Notes under the pieces: generated by a model
Seen by the model: the letters and a program-made list of their open reading frames with translations, nothing else
The model's database searches: none
What the model was told of the DNA's origin: nothing
Made by a program: the position numbers and the translations under genes
Shown: positions 36,740 through 49,440 of the stretch, in pieces
Layout: every line of letters starts with the position of its first letter
How positions within the stretch are numbered: the stretch's first letter is position 1
Assembly: GCA_900491605.1 (NCBI GenBank)
Contig: UESW01004252.1
Coordinates: 624,124-688,123, forward strand
Origin: Calamus simplicifolius
Taxonomy: Eukaryota > Streptophyta > Magnoliopsida > Arecales > Arecaceae
Direction: 5' to 3'
Length of the DNA stretch: 64,000 nt

Positions 36740-37783
36740 TGATCACTATCGTTGGCGATCAAAAATAAAACCTACTCACTACTATATCTAGTAGTGAATT
36801 GGGATCATATCTTCGAGGACCAAGGATAATTATTTCATAAAAAAAATTATCTATAGATGATTATATAAGAGCATTGGTTATTAAAAGATAATAACTAATT
36901 AATTAACAAAATCAAGACAATAGGAGAAGCAACCCAAGAATCTGAATTCACCATGCAAACAAGTTTTATCTTTTTTCTTTATGTTACAATAGCAATAATT
37001 TTTGCAAATTTAAGATTATAATAATTTATCTCTTATCAAGCATGGGCCGTATTAGAAGATCACAGTGCGCCCTCTTATAGTATAAACTATCTAATTATTT
37101 GAAAGGTTAGAAGTCTAATCGACCATACTAGGATCTACATCTCTTGGGCACATACTGTATCCTGAGATTATAACATATCGATAGAGAGTGTAAGCTGTGT
37201 ATGCCAGATCAAAACCTCGATCAGAAAATAACTCAACAGATATATGATAATTTTTATTGCATAGAAATTAGGTATAAAAAGAGAGAAGAACATGCTTATA
37301 GGCTTCATCATCATCCTAAATTGAAGGAATCTAGCAATGCATTACTATTGCCAACATTCCCTTCATAATTTTTCTCTCCCAAGCCTAAATACAACATTCT
37401 AAACAAAAGAAAAATTTTTTAAAAAAATTATAGAAAACTCCTTCCCCAGACTGTTGCATGGGGTCCTCCTTTTATAGAGCTCGTCTAAGGCTTCTTCCAG
37501 TCAAAGTTAGAGTCAATCAGGTTCAAAATCGGTCAAAAAAAACTTTTCAGCCATCTATTCTACATCACAAGCTTAATTTGTGTTGAGAATATGTGAAATT
37601 ATCTCTTCCTTTCTTTTTGGACAAATAGAGCCTTGATTTGCCCGTTGGACTCTAAAAATTGAGCTCTTTCATTTATGAGCTCCTTTTTAACAAAACATCC
37701 ATAAAAAATATCAATTCTTAATAAATTTAAAGTAATTAATATTTATTTTAATAATTAAATTATGATAATTAATGGACTTATCA
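36740..37783 (-). repeat. 5' LTR of the Athila-like element
   Basis: Starts TGATCACTATCG and ends GGACTTATCA (plus strand); flanked on the left by the PBS and on the right by the GRF relic. Partner of 16491-17571. Confidence 0.87.
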
Positions 37784-37937
37784 ATATAAAAACAATGGAG
37801 CACGTGGCTTTTTTGCATGGTATGATCCTCCTCTAACTCCCAAAGGAATGGAATTGATATCAAGATTTTCGAAGAAATTAATGTTCAAAGTTGAGAATGA
37901 AGTATGCATGCATCAAGCAAGAGAAAAGTTGTACTGA
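37784..37937 (+). pseudogene. GRF-type zinc-finger gene relic, 3' part
   Basis: Immediately after the Athila LTR the frame reads YKNNGARGFFAWYDPP, the second half of a GRF finger (usually GCxFFxWxDPP), then KGMELISRFSKKLMFKV and a stop at 37935. With the 5' part at 16370 it forms one domain split by 21 kb of nested retrotransposons. The Cys expected before FF is replaced (GARGFF), so the finger was probably dead already. Confidence 0.7.
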
Positions 37938-38447
37938 TGTGTCATTCTAATTTTTATGAATACTCATAGTTGTCGTAGTTATGAGTACGTACTTAGTAAA
38001 GAGTGGGAAAGCAAGAATCATGTATCTTTCATAACATGTATGATGTTGTCACTTAGTTCCCTACCATGTAATTGTTTGTTTTTGTAAATATTCATATATG
38101 AATATATTATATATTCCAAATGCTTGTGCCATTGTCCCAGGGAATGAAAGGATTGTTGGTTTTATAAATTAAACAGCTTATATGCCTGTGCAATAGAAAA
38201 TCCCTGAATGGAAGATGACATCCATATCTTAATAGAGGAACAGGCTTCCAACTGTAGAAAAAGAATTGAACAAATATTGATAATGATGTGTGCCTTTGTC
38301 CTATATGCTTTGTACGATTCAGTGAAAAGAATCAATCCGTAAGAATGAATTGTGAGAAGATTGCTGAACCAAAGATGACAACTAGAGATTGCTGATCTAT
38401 TTAGACAAGAATATAATCAAATCCAATGTCCTAACAATCTATTTTTG
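37938..38447. other. no gene recognised
   Basis: Between the GRF relic and the tandem repeat. AT-rich; a continuation of the GRF gene (next exon) may lie here, but I cannot see it. Confidence 0.5.
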
Positions 38448-39105
38448 TGTCCAAACTATTTCACAAAACCATAAGCCACAAAACCATAAGCTGAAACCTA
38501 TAAATAAATAGCTACATAACAACATATTTTTTGCATTTAAACTGTTTTACAAAGCCATCAACAGAAACATGTGAATAAATAGCTGTCATTTTGGCATCCA
38601 AACTATTTCACAAAACCATCAACAGAAACCTATAAATAAATAGCTACAATACAATATATTTTTTCCATCCAAACTATTTCACAAAACCATCAAAAAAGAC
38701 CTATAAATAAATAGCTACATGACAGCATATTTTTTTCATTCAAACTGTTTCTCAAAACCATCAACAGAAACTTGTAAATAAATATTTACCACAGCATATT
38801 TTGGCATCCAAACTATTTCACACAATCATCAACGGAAGTTTGTAACTAAATAGCTATATCACAGCCCATTTTTCCATCCAAACCATTTCACACAATCATC
38901 AATAGAAACCTATAAATAAATATCTACATTAGGGTTCCATTTTTTTCATCCAAACTGTTTCACACAATCATTAACATTATCTATATAAAAAGCTATATCA
39001 TTTCTGCATCAAAACTCTTTGACACAATCATCAACAACCACATGCACAAAAATAGTTACATAGCAACAATTTTTTTTTCATTCAAAATGTTTCATAAAAT
39101 ACATA
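38448..39105. repeat. tandem repeat, unit about 75 bp, about 8-9 copies
   Basis: Each unit contains CATCCAAACTATTTCACA, then AACCATCAACAGAAACCT and ATAAATAAATAGCTACA, with divergence and small indels. The copies decay towards the right. Situated between the GRF relic and the MULE relic. Confidence 0.88.
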
Positions 39106-39444
39106 AATATATTAATAACACCCATCAACATGTCCATCACATTTCAAGCCTATCAATCCATGTGTGAGGCTTGTCCAAGTACACATAACTATGCTACATC
39201 GGAAGTGGTCCAAATAGTTGAAACATCAATATATGTTTTACAACCACCAAGCATTAGAGGGTTGGACATCCATGGTTTATCATTCATCGTCTAGGGGATG
39301 GTGGGTTGTTGGGGTTGTTGCCACCTTTAATAGTGACACCAGATGATGCTGTTGACCTCCTATAGAGAACGAAAGATTTCTTTCCAAATTTTTTCCTTCT
39401 GTCCTCCTACAAAAGCATGTAAAAGCATGGCCAATTCATTCTTT

Positions 39445-40310
39445 ACAAATCCTAATCATATCTCCATTCACAACATACTCCCTTACAGCATCCTTTAATG
39501 CATGTGCATCAGAAAAAATCATGTCAATCTCAACCTTTATACTACCCATATCAGTTTCATTTCAGAACCCTCGAAACCTTTTCTTTGTTTTCCTCTTGTA
39601 TCATCATCATCATCATCATCATCATCTACGAGTGAGAAATGCCTCATCATCATAATTGAGCTTATCCTGGATTCATCATCACCATGGGATGTCCAATCAA
39701 TGTCTGAATCAACATTGTCATCAAATAATTCATCATCACTAAAACAAACATCTGCATCATGCTCATTGTCCTTGCACTCATCATCAATCTTGTCAAAGCT
39801 ACTATCATCATAGTAGCTAAGGTTGAAGATATCCATACCAATAGCATCCCTGGCACCCTTCTAACCATGCTCCCTCATAGTCTCCTTATTACCATTCCTG
39901 GCACCCTCCTAACCATGCTCCATAGCAGACTGCTTGGTCCCATCCCTAGCACCCTCGAACCACTTAGATCATGTCCCTTATCCACACTCTAATTGAGTAA
40001 GGGAACTGATTCCAACAACTTAACTCATCAATTAAAGTGCATGGATCACGCTTGACATATACATTAATGACCCCTTCTTCTAGAATGCAATCATGTCCAT
40101 ATATGCCTGCCACTTTTAAGATTCCTAAGGCCACTATCTAATGATGGACAAAACATGCAGTAGAACAATACAGTAAAAGTAGAGACTCCTAACTCCTCTT
40201 GCATTCTCTCAATCTCAGATATAGAAATCTTATCAGGATCGCAATAATCAATAATTTATACTATTCTCCAACATACCTTTTTTGTATGCATACGAAGTAG
40301 CCACTATAGT
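39445..40310 (-). pseudogene. Mutator-like (MULE) transposase, N-terminal part
   Basis: On the minus strand, IDYCDPDKISISEIERMQEE then LDSGLRNLK (40250-40120) matches the N-terminal domain of plant MULE proteins. The acidic linker (39836-39650) is rich in Asp/Glu and has SDIDWTSHGDDESR. The run of nine Asp is coded by an (ATC)n microsatellite at 39600-39627. Then VEIDMIFSDAHALKDAVREY (39530-39470) matches the MuDR DNA-binding domain. Frames differ between blocks and a stop follows RICKE. The catalytic core is absent. Imperfect short repeats (CCTGGCACCCT...AACCATGCTCC) at 39845-39960 interrupt the linker. Confidence 0.75.
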
Positions 40311-42940
40311 GCAAGCCTAAGAAGAAAAATCCAACACTCATATTATAATAGAAGCAATCCAAAGGTTAGGATTTATGCCACTACATGGCCCAACAGATAA
40401 CTACAACCATAATTGCATACAAACATTCTACTAACATCAAATTATGAATAGTCAATTGAATTCATGAGATATTAGATAGTAACTAGTGAACTTATAGTTA
40501 AAAATTAGACAGACTTGAAACTAAACAAAATTTATTCAAGACTCGAATACCATACCCAAAGTATAGGCTTCATAACACTAGATAGCCTAATAAATAACTC
40601 CAAGCAGAATTGCATGCAAACATTCTATTTGTGTTAAATTAAAATACTCAACTACATCTATTAGACATTAGTTAGTAAAATCGTTTTGGTGGATCCACAA
40701 TCCTTTCTACTTTCATTAATGCAAGAGATCATCCGCTATTCTGCTCTCTCAGAGAGAATGCTACACCCACAGTCAAACCGTGGTAGACCATTTTTCTTTC
40801 ACTTCTAGAACCAAGAGTTTGAAAAATAATATTGACCCAGACTCAGCTTAGGCTTGGATGATATTGGCTGAAATGGGTCAGCCCATCATGGGCGCCCAAT
40901 CGAACCCAATGTTTAACATTTCTATTTTTTATTTATCTCATGATCTAAACCAGCTCTTCCATCTAAGTTCTGATCATTCCGTCTCCTTCAAGAAGGTGAG
41001 AAAGATAATAGGAAAGTGAATTTTAGTTGCTTATTTGGTTAGAGCTTGTAAAATAATGGATGTGAAAGTAACTTTTTATGAAAAACGTTTTCCAATATTC
41101 ACATTGAAAAAAGATTTTCTTGGAGAACATGAGAAAGTGACGCACACTAAGTAGATGCAAGGAAGAATCATCGACGAAAGTGACCACTATCAGTAAAAGA
41201 ATTGAGTTTTTTTTCCACATTAAGATGATTTTTTTTCTTTTCTAATTTCTTAAGATAAGGAGGGAAAAAGAAATCACGTCCTTTCTCCCTTTGAAGCTTC
41301 CCACATCTGCGGCCACCTAATCTATCCTTATCTTCTTCCCCTCAACTCCACCCTACCTCATCTCCTACTCCATCCCCATTTACCATGTTTCGATTTATTA
41401 TACCTAAGGACATTTTTTTATATTCTTACATTACTTTTTAGAAAAGTGGGTGGCCAACCATTATCCCGTTCCACATCTGTTTCTCAAGATCAACCAAACA
41501 ATCTTTTTGATTTCCTAGGATTGATTTTCAGAAATTTTTTCTAGTCATAAATTTTTCATAAATCTACTTTTCAAATATTCTTCCCATCTCTTAGATAATT
41601 ATATTATAGGCTTGATTTGTGATAAAAAGGCTTAAATTATAGGCTGACATGATTACAAAATATATTTTTGTTTCAGCCCATCAATAACCATGGTAATGCA
41701 CATGTATGGGACAACCTCAAGGCATTCTTGACCCTACTTGATAAATGGGAGGTCTCCCATGCTTGAAGAGGAGCAAATGCGTCGTCTGACAGGTCGGGCA
41801 AAGTGGGTGCAAATGGATTGACGATCACAATAATGCTTACATAAAGTTGATGGCAACAATATAGAGTTAACGTCTGCTCACTGAACTTCATGTACGTGCT
41901 TACTAGATGCTTAAAGTTGTGTATGGTATGCTTTAAGGGTCATCTCAAATCCCAGCGACAACCAACGAAAAGAAGAAGAAAAAAAAAGTGCAGAAAGAAA
42001 ACAAACCAGGTTACTCTCTTTTTTAATAAATTACATCAGGATGTCATACGGTAAGTACCTTCAGAAAAGGGCACTGATCTTTGTGAAGATGAGCAAGTTA
42101 AAAACAAGGTTCTGCAAACAGATAAAAATTAACAGCAATTCAGATGGCCACGTACCATCCTCCTACTAGATCTCAAAACCAGCATTCTAGTTACGTTTCC
42201 CTCACTCGTCCTGAAGGGGGAAAAGAAATGGACATGAGCAACAGATCTTGTCCTATCTATTTGTGGTCAGGTCTATGGGTCCAACATCAACAGTGGATCT
42301 TATCAATATCCTCAAGAGTGGCATCAACCTACAAAGTGGTCCTCACTTTACCTCCCTGATTTTATATCATCACCCTCAACACTTCAACCTAAGGAACCAG
42401 GGTGTGAAAATGAAATTGCATAAAGATAAATCAAGAAGTGATCTAAAATTGCTCTGCATTGATATATTTTTTATGGGTAGGTACTATGCAACTAGTGCTG
42501 GCATAAGATAACATACCCAATCACTTGCCTCATAGATCACTGTTAACGACTACTAGAAGCAGCTAACATGTAGCACACTGTTTATGATGGTATTTATCTG
42601 GACAAATGCAATCTGTGCCTCATCATTCACAGGTTCACAGACACAATAAAGGAACTTCAAGAAAGTTGTTCCAGAAAATTTGCATTAAATAGCAATGCTT
42701 TAACTCAAAAAGAATTTAATGAAGATTGTACATTGTTACATCAAGTCAGAAATGCTTACAGAGGGATATATAAACACCTTTTCTATCGTACACTCTGAAA
42801 GCTCATTTTACCTGACAAGTGCTCCCATCATGGATCCCATGAAACTCAAGAGTACAAAACTGTGCACATTTTGCCCACGCTGTTACTGAAAACCAAATGG
42901 TCGCTTACAGGTGCTTTGAAGTGTCTCGTATCAAACAAAA
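40311..42940. other. no gene recognised; includes the probable 3' UTR of the bHLH gene
   Basis: Low-complexity AT-rich DNA with no convincing ORF. The part nearest 42940 would hold the 3' UTR of the minus-strand bHLH gene. No poly-A signal can be assigned with confidence. Confidence 0.5.
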
Positions 42941-45940
42941 TTAAAAAAAAGGAATCTTCACATGGTGGATGACTTCAGAAGCGGTGCCTTCTGAGGAATT
43001 TTGCAAGCTACCCATCTCAATCAAGCAGAAGGACAAATTTTTCAACCATATAGCCGGCATGACTGGAAAAATCAGGATATGCTACTTGATTATCATGTTA
43101 ACCAATACCTGAAGATTTTTCTGCCTGAACTTTTTGTGCAATTCCTTTTTTCGGTGATAAAGTTAAGCAATCCATTCTCTTTGGCATGTGATGATTTTAT
43201 TGCTCATCTTCACCAAAGCAGACTACTAAAATGTTTCCTTCACTGCCTGACAGAAAGAGACACTATAAGTTAATAATTGTCAGGGTGTGACAAATTTGAA
43301 GAAGATACATTAATTCATTTGTTTGTGGACTCAAGGCATTAAACTATTCAAGATAGTACATTCAGTTTGCCAAAATCAGTCGATGATAATAATCATGCAG
43401 ACCTGGTTAGGAGTTTGATTTTGTGAGTTGTCGATGTTTGACCTATGCAATGTTTCCAAATCTATGTTTTGGTGCTGCTGTTCCTGAGAAATAGAAGCAG
43501 AAGCTGCATTTGAAGCCGGAATTGGACGAGTCATTGGTGCTGTAATCTCAGGCACTGAGTTAGGCTTCACAGAAAGCGTTGATGAGGATAGCCGAGGCAT
43601 CGATAAAGGGATACCCTGCCCTGGGACTCTAAACATCCGATGATTGACAGACCCAGGCATGCCATGCAAGCCCAGTGGCCCTGAAATGGAGGGGCAAGGG
43701 AACTGCGGTCCATGCAAGGGTGGCACAGGGATCATTGAGCAACTTGGGGAGCCATTCATGTCATACATTCCCATCCCATAGCCAAATCCGATACCCATTC
43801 CCATGCCTAAACCCACTGGCGAGAAATGAGCCATGGTTGGCGCGTGCATATGTTGCATACCTGGAGGTAGCAACACTGGTGGCATGCATAAACTACTACT
43901 CATGGACATGATCTGTGTTGAAAGAAGAAGAAGAAAAGAAAATTTTCAGCAACGGAATCGATCACATTGGAAAGAATATAACAAGTAGAACCTTCATGAC
44001 CAAAAAGCATTTACCTGAACTTGCATCTGAAGTGCTTTCAGATACTCAATGGCCTCTTCAAGCATCGAAGCTTTGTCCACCTTCAAAATCATGTGATTCC
44101 AAAACGAGGCAAACTCTTTCATGTCAGCTACTGCATTGATAACACTGATCGTCATTGGCAAAAGAAGAAAGACGCATTACCTTGTTGCAATTGGGTATAA
44201 GTTCTTGAAGTGCACGCATTTTTTCATTAATCCTGTCCCTTCGCCTCTGTCGTTATGAAATAAGAATTATAAACAATGCATTTGAAAATCCAGTTCAAAT
44301 CAAAAGAGAGCAGGAGTTGTCTTGTGCACTTACTCTTTCTGATAAATTATGTACTTCTGCAGCGCGGCTTCTCTTCGCGCTTGTCCCTCGTCCCATTGCT
44401 GCTGGTCTTCTCAACCCCACTGACACATCTTCGAAATCCTACAGACAAACAAGCAATACAAAGGATTTATCAAAAGATGCTAAAATGCGAGAATTTTCAC
44501 AGGATTGTCTCATCTCCAAGTTCTTACATCGCTCTGGTATCCTGATTCTTCTCCTTCTCGACTTTTTCTCTTTTCTCGCTGTTTAGGATCACTGGATGCT
44601 GCTCCAGTGCTATTAGCTGAACACACGGAAGAAGAGGCAACAACAGCTTCAGCAGCCTTTTCAGCTTCCGGCCTTCTTAAGGCCACACTTGCCACCACAC
44701 TTGAGCTTGCGAGCTGATCAGGTGGTTTACCACCATTACTATTAGTAAGGATATGTGGATTATTCTTCTTAGAAGCATCTCGTTGACAAATAGCCTCAGA
44801 GGACTGGCTGATGGAGATGACCTCTTTGGGAGGCTTGGCAGATGATGACTGCAACTCTGCCATGGGAGGAACCGAAGTTGATTGGCCTCGAACTCCAGTA
44901 GTGCTCTTCAAACCGCTAGTGGATTCGACCAATGTTGACTCCACAGGATTGTTATTTGAGGGAGTCGGCATCTTCTCATTGGTTCTCAGTCTGCCAACAC
45001 CATGGAGATTGGTCTTAGCAAGCATAGCAGGTCCTGCAAAATGGGAGAAATTGAGCATGCTTTCATTCAGCTGCGGGTTTTGGTCCTGCAAATGGGTTTT
45101 AGTGCAATCACTGAGCCCCCTGTGTACAGCTCTTGATTTGGAATCTGGAGATGAACTCTGGCAATGCTGTGACAACTGAAACAATTGGCTAGTCCTAACA
45201 CTGCTAGGCTCTGAATTATCTGTGGGTGCTTTCGGAGCTTGCTCTTGTTCCACAGTGTGTGAATTCCTCACGACATCTGGCCTAAGCCACTGCTTCTCTC
45301 GGTTGGCATGGGCCTGCTGAAGGCAGGAAGAGAATTCAGATTGGCCCCCGGGAATTCGTTCAAGAACTCGGAGCAGTAATCGTTGTGGAGAGTATCGTTT
45401 GGGAGAGGTTCCTCCATAGGGTAACTGATCCATGGACCATATCATCATCTTGAGCATTGACACCGATGTGGGCAGAAGGCCCCGAGGGAGAGAAGTCAGT
45501 ATCCATTGGGTCCATTGCGTCGATCCGTGAAGGCTTTGGATCGCCGGCATCTCTGCCATCCTTCTCCTGAACTCTGGAAGCATGGGAAGAAAAAGTAGTG
45601 GGGAAAGAGCTCTTCTTAGGCCTACTGGAGTGGCCCTGCATCACAATATGGCCGTTCTCCCACAGCAACTCAGAAAATTCGTGGTCAGGCCTTGGTTCAA
45701 CAACCATGGAGAAAAATTTTCAGAACAAGCATAAATCGATGAAACAAAAATTCGAAAGGGAACAAAAATAATATTAAAAAAAGGAACAGAAACTGATAGG
45801 ATTGAACAAATATTTGTAATCAAAGAATAAGGCAAGCCAACTTACATGGAGAATAGATCAGATGAGCCATTGTTCACTCTTGACTGTGCGGCTTCGGGCC
45901 TTTCCTTGGTCGTCGACCGATGGAATTCGGAGAGAGACAT
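42941..45940 (-). CDS. PIF3-like: PIF-type bHLH transcription factor, seven coding exons
   Basis: Phytochrome-interacting factors are nuclear bHLH proteins that bind G-box DNA and are degraded after binding light-activated phytochrome. Exons: 45940-45846, 45690-44528, 44438-44334, 44246-44182, 44080-44015, 43912-43403, 43015-42941, all with GT-AG borders. Exon 1 opens MSLSEFHRSTTKERPEAA and splices to MPDHEFSELLWENGHIVMQG, the active-phytochrome-B-binding (APB) motif. Exons 3-5 hold the bHLH: SRAAEVHNLSER, RRRDRI, then KASMLEEAIEYLKALQMQVQ. Exon 6 has LCMPPVLLPPGMQHMHAP and a Gly/Met-rich part, typical of PIF3/PIL15. The last exon ends EVIHHVKIPFF. Three apparent 1-nt losses (about 45432, 45270 and 44221) break the frame. 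Either it is a young pseudogene or the assembly has errors; the intact splice sites favour the latter. Confidence 0.85.
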
Positions 45941-46560
45941 GACTGCTACAGCCGATGGAAGTTTTCTCGGTTAAGACTCCAGAGCTAGAATGGGACTACG
46001 ACTAGAGACTTGGCCCCTCCATGTACTAGATTCTAAGGATCCCTTCTTGGATTAGACAAAGAAGAAGATCTAATTCACCTCGCAAGCTGTTGGACCCAAT
46101 CTAATAGAACTGAGAAGCTAAAAGCCAGGGAACACCTGTGGAGCTTTCCAGCGAGCACAAGAACCACTGCAGAAAATTTGCAACCAAGATCCAACCTTTC
46201 TCTATAAAAAGGTCCAATCTTCTAACTTGAAACTAATCAAGCAAGAAAGAAGGAGATTTAGATCTTCTTCTTTCTTTAGAAATTTCTAAAATCCGTCCAA
46301 ATCCCATATCTTTTTCGGAAGTTCCCGACAGGAATCAAATGCCTGCAGGGAGGTGGAACAAAAAAAAACAAAAACAAAATCTAAGCCAAGATCGAATCTT
46401 TATCTCTCATAAACCAGTAAAGCCAAAAGCTTATCGAGTAAGAAATTCTAAATCCAGCTCTTCCTCTGGACGAATCTCCTAATCCCACCGCCGAAATCAC
46501 CGAAAGAAACAGAGGAGAAACAGAGTACCCATCTCCCCTGCTCCACACCCTGATGGCTTC
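45941..46560 (-). promoter_or_regulatory. probable 5' UTR and promoter region of the bHLH gene
   Basis: Upstream of the ATG at 45940. CT/GA-rich on the gene strand, without a strong competing gene. PIF genes often have a long or intron-containing 5' UTR; I could not place the transcription start. A plus-strand ORF at 46553-46798 overlaps this zone but shows no known motif. Confidence 0.4.
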
Positions 46561-46799
46561 ACAGCTTTTTCTCAGCAGAAATCCCTTTTCAATTGGAACC
46601 AGACGGTCTCCACGCGGACTCAGTAAACTGATCGAAATTTCCTCGCAGGCCTGGGGCTCATCCTCGGAGATCCAAAGGCGATTAGTGGGGAAAAGGAAAG
46701 CGGATGCTAGCGTTAAAGATCGCAGCTTGCCTTACCTTTTCCTCTTAGCAGGACTGATTGGTCAAGGGACCAAGCAGAGCTCTTTTCCAGCGGCCTAAA

Positions 46800-47474
46800 T
46801 TTGATCCTTGTCACTGAAACTTTCCAGAATAAAAGATAAGGTCCACTGTGGCATTATTCTCGGCATTTGACCATTATAAATTATCAACTCAATGGTAAAA
46901 GGATAGGGAACAATGATAAGTAGACTCCGCGATTTTGTCTCTCTTTGGGCAATTATTTTAGACGGGCAAACTTGCACAGAGTGCAGTTATCAGTGAGTAG
47001 ACTGCATTCAAACATTTACCACCCTGCGCTCATGGTGATAAGAAACAGTTGTACTGTTGTGCCACCCCATCGAGGTACTTTCATTATTTAACGAAGATTA
47101 TGGGTTAATGCGGAGATTGACTTCCATTAAGGCAGAGCTTATTTTAACCCTCTTATCTTCTCTCGGGTGCTTGGAAGTTTGTTCGGTTGGGCAAGCTACA
47201 TATTATAATTAATAAGGACGCCATTGAAGTATTCCAGAAGTTTGGTATCTAATGATACCCTGTGCTAAGATTGGCTTCTAAGATTAGGCTTCCGACCCTG
47301 CTTGCGGAAGTGCATACGTGTCTTGTTTTAGATATGTAATATTCCTGTAATTAAGGTAGCCTAATTCTTTTAGGCAGTGGAAAAATATTAACGTCTCGGA
47401 TTTTAAAATACTGCATTGTGATTAATTTATTTTCCCCTCTTTCCAAGAGTAGCCATAAAAAAAAACATCCAACC
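46800..47474. other. no gene recognised
   Basis: Between the bHLH upstream region and the CACTA element; no ORF, repeat or element boundary recognised. Confidence 0.5.
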
Positions 47475-47951
47475 CATCCTACAAGAATTTTCGTATTTAG
47501 CAACCCCATTTTGTCATTGCTAAACAGCAAAAATGCATTGTAATATAAATTATCGATGCCCAAAAATACGTCGCAAAATCATTGATTGCTAACAAAATTA
47601 GCGATGTTAGATTCGTGCATCGCTAAGCAATCAAAATTAGCAATGTTAGGTTCGTGCATCGCTAATTAGCGATGCCATTAGGGACTCCCTAATGGCACCG
47701 CTATTTCCTATTTCATTCATTTTAAAATTAATATTTATTTAATCAATGTTTATATTATATACATTAAAAACTTGCTTAGATAATATGAAATTATAACTAA
47801 AAACATATTTACAAATAAAATATGAATACCTTGCATTAAAAATAAAAATAATATATATATATATACAAATGTTAATAATATAAAATAGTAGCACATAAAT
47901 TTCAAACAGTAGCGCATAAAATACAAAGAAATTTTGAAATATCAATTCCGA

Positions 47952-48200
47952 TCAGTTGGAAGAAGGGTCATATGGAGCTGGAGGTAAAGCAGAGAACTGT
48001 GTGGACTGCAATAATCTCATAACTAACTGCTGCATCTCCTGCAACTTCTGTTCATAATGAACTGCTTGCTGTTCCCACCAAATGTCCACGATCTTGATCA
48101 TCATCTCAGATTTAACACATTCCGTGATGGAATGCTCAATGTTCTCGTACTCATCGGTATTACCCTGATTGGAATAAGAGGAATCACATCGGCTGAAATA
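47952..48200 (-). pseudogene. CACTA accessory-protein relic (TNP1-like C-terminus)
   Basis: The minus-strand frame ends WWEQQAVHYEQKLQEMQQ, then VMRLLQSTQFSALPPAPYD and a stop at 47952. A Gln/Glu coiled coil followed by a Pro-rich tail is typical of the C-terminus of plant CACTA accessory proteins. The upstream part of this frame is not protein-like. Assignment rests on position inside a CACTA element and composition. Confidence 0.45.
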
Positions 48201-49189
48201 CATAACAAGAAGTATAGTGACAGATGGCAAAATTATTAATATATATTTATCATATAATAATTTACTTTTTATCAACTTTACATAACAAGAAGTATAGTAG
48301 CAGATAGCAAAACTTTTTAAACAACAGTGCAATTTTGTACTGCATATTGCTATGCAATTATGCAATGCATAATTATATGTCGAGACTATAGAATTGTGCA
48401 CTACATAAGTGGATTGCATAATTGAATTCAATAAAATTAAATGTTAACTAATGGAATGCTAAAATTTTTTAACATATTTACCAAAAATAATAAACTCATA
48501 TAATCAACAAATAACATATAATACAGATTAAGATTGCATACAAATAACATGGATAATGTCATAAAATCCATATAAAAATGTCATTTTAAGAGAAACAATC
48601 TACTTATTCAATAATCATTCATAGAGGGCACTTCAATAGCATCCCAGAAAAATCAAAAAACTTCAATCCATTTTCGTGAAAGAACTAGGATTGAATAAAA
48701 TGAACGATTGATGCAGTTTCATAATATCAAAACTACTAGCCAACTAAAAATGTCATCAAGGTGAAAAATCTAATCTTTGGAAGATAGAAGCAATCTACCA
48801 ATTCAATAACCACACAAGTGAGGCCATTTTAACAATGTGCTTAGAAAGTTAAATATTTTAGCACGTCTTCTGAGAAAGCTCTAAAAGTGAATATAAATTA
48901 TGATAAAGAGATTTGTGTATGTGTCTCTATCATATAAAAGAGAATTCTTGTCTAACAGCTAAAATCAGGGTTTAGAATAATTTCAGCACAGTAACAAAAT
49001 CCTTATAAACTTGAAATTAGGGTTCTTGGCACTTGATTAGCAAAGAATATGGTAAGGAAACAACTTTTTGATTTAATAAATTGGATCAAACATAGCCTAT
49101 GGTTATAAAAGAAAGAAAAGATCGAAGAATTGAACATTGATGGAAAAGAAAAAATATACCCGATTTAGCTAGAAGAGACAAAAGGAGAT

Positions 49190-49440
49190 GTCACTAGGAG
49201 ACGCGAATGGGGGGGCCTCCAGTAGTGGGATCGGGGGGGGGGGAGATTGGGTGCGACATGGCCCGAGGGGGTCTCCAACAAGGGGGCAGGCCGAGGAAGG
49301 GAGATCGAGCACGATGCGGCCTAGGGGCTCCAGTAGGGGAGATCGAGCACGGGGAGGAGATGGCAGCCGAGGGGTGGAGATCGGGCACGACGTGGCTCGA
49401 GGGGCTCCAGTAAGGGGGGGATCGCACATAAGGGGAGCGA
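49190..49440. repeat. GC-rich repeat block inside the CACTA element
   Basis: Repeated GGGGAGATCGAGCACG and GGGGCTCCAGTAGGGG words, with GC content far above the surroundings. It causes long overlapping ORFs in several frames that I do not consider real. Confidence 0.75.

Larger units (their letters stand above)
16491..37783 (-). mobile_element. Athila-like Ty3/gypsy element with a nested copia element
   Basis: Two related LTRs (16491-17571 and 36740-37783) enclose, on the minus strand, a PBS (36734-36715), leader (36714-35640), gag (35640-34558 and 22760-22190), protease, RT, RNase H and integrase (22190-18620), and a non-coding 3' region (18600-17572). A SIRE-like copia element (22765-34552) splits gag. 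Without it the element is about 9.5 kb. The pol order and the TGGCGCC-type PBS fit the Athila lineage. Flanks are TGATA and ATATA, an imperfect target duplication, so the ends are good to a few bases. Confidence 0.87.

Noticed and set aside
16486..37788. Perfect 5-bp target duplication for the Athila-like element
   Set aside because: The flanks TGATA and ATATA agree only in part, so a perfect duplication cannot be claimed.
39502..39992. Plus-strand Ser-rich ORFs
   Set aside because: Antisense shadows of the Asp-rich linker of the MULE relic, whose flanking blocks match known domains on the minus strand.
41023..41500. Possible MITE with TTGTTTGGTTG-like ends
   Set aside because: Only short words match in inverted order; no convincing terminal repeat or target duplication.
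46553..46798. Plus-strand ORF of 81 codons starting MASQLFLSRN
   Set aside because: Overlaps the 5' region of the minus-strand bHLH gene, and has no known motif and no promoter evidence.
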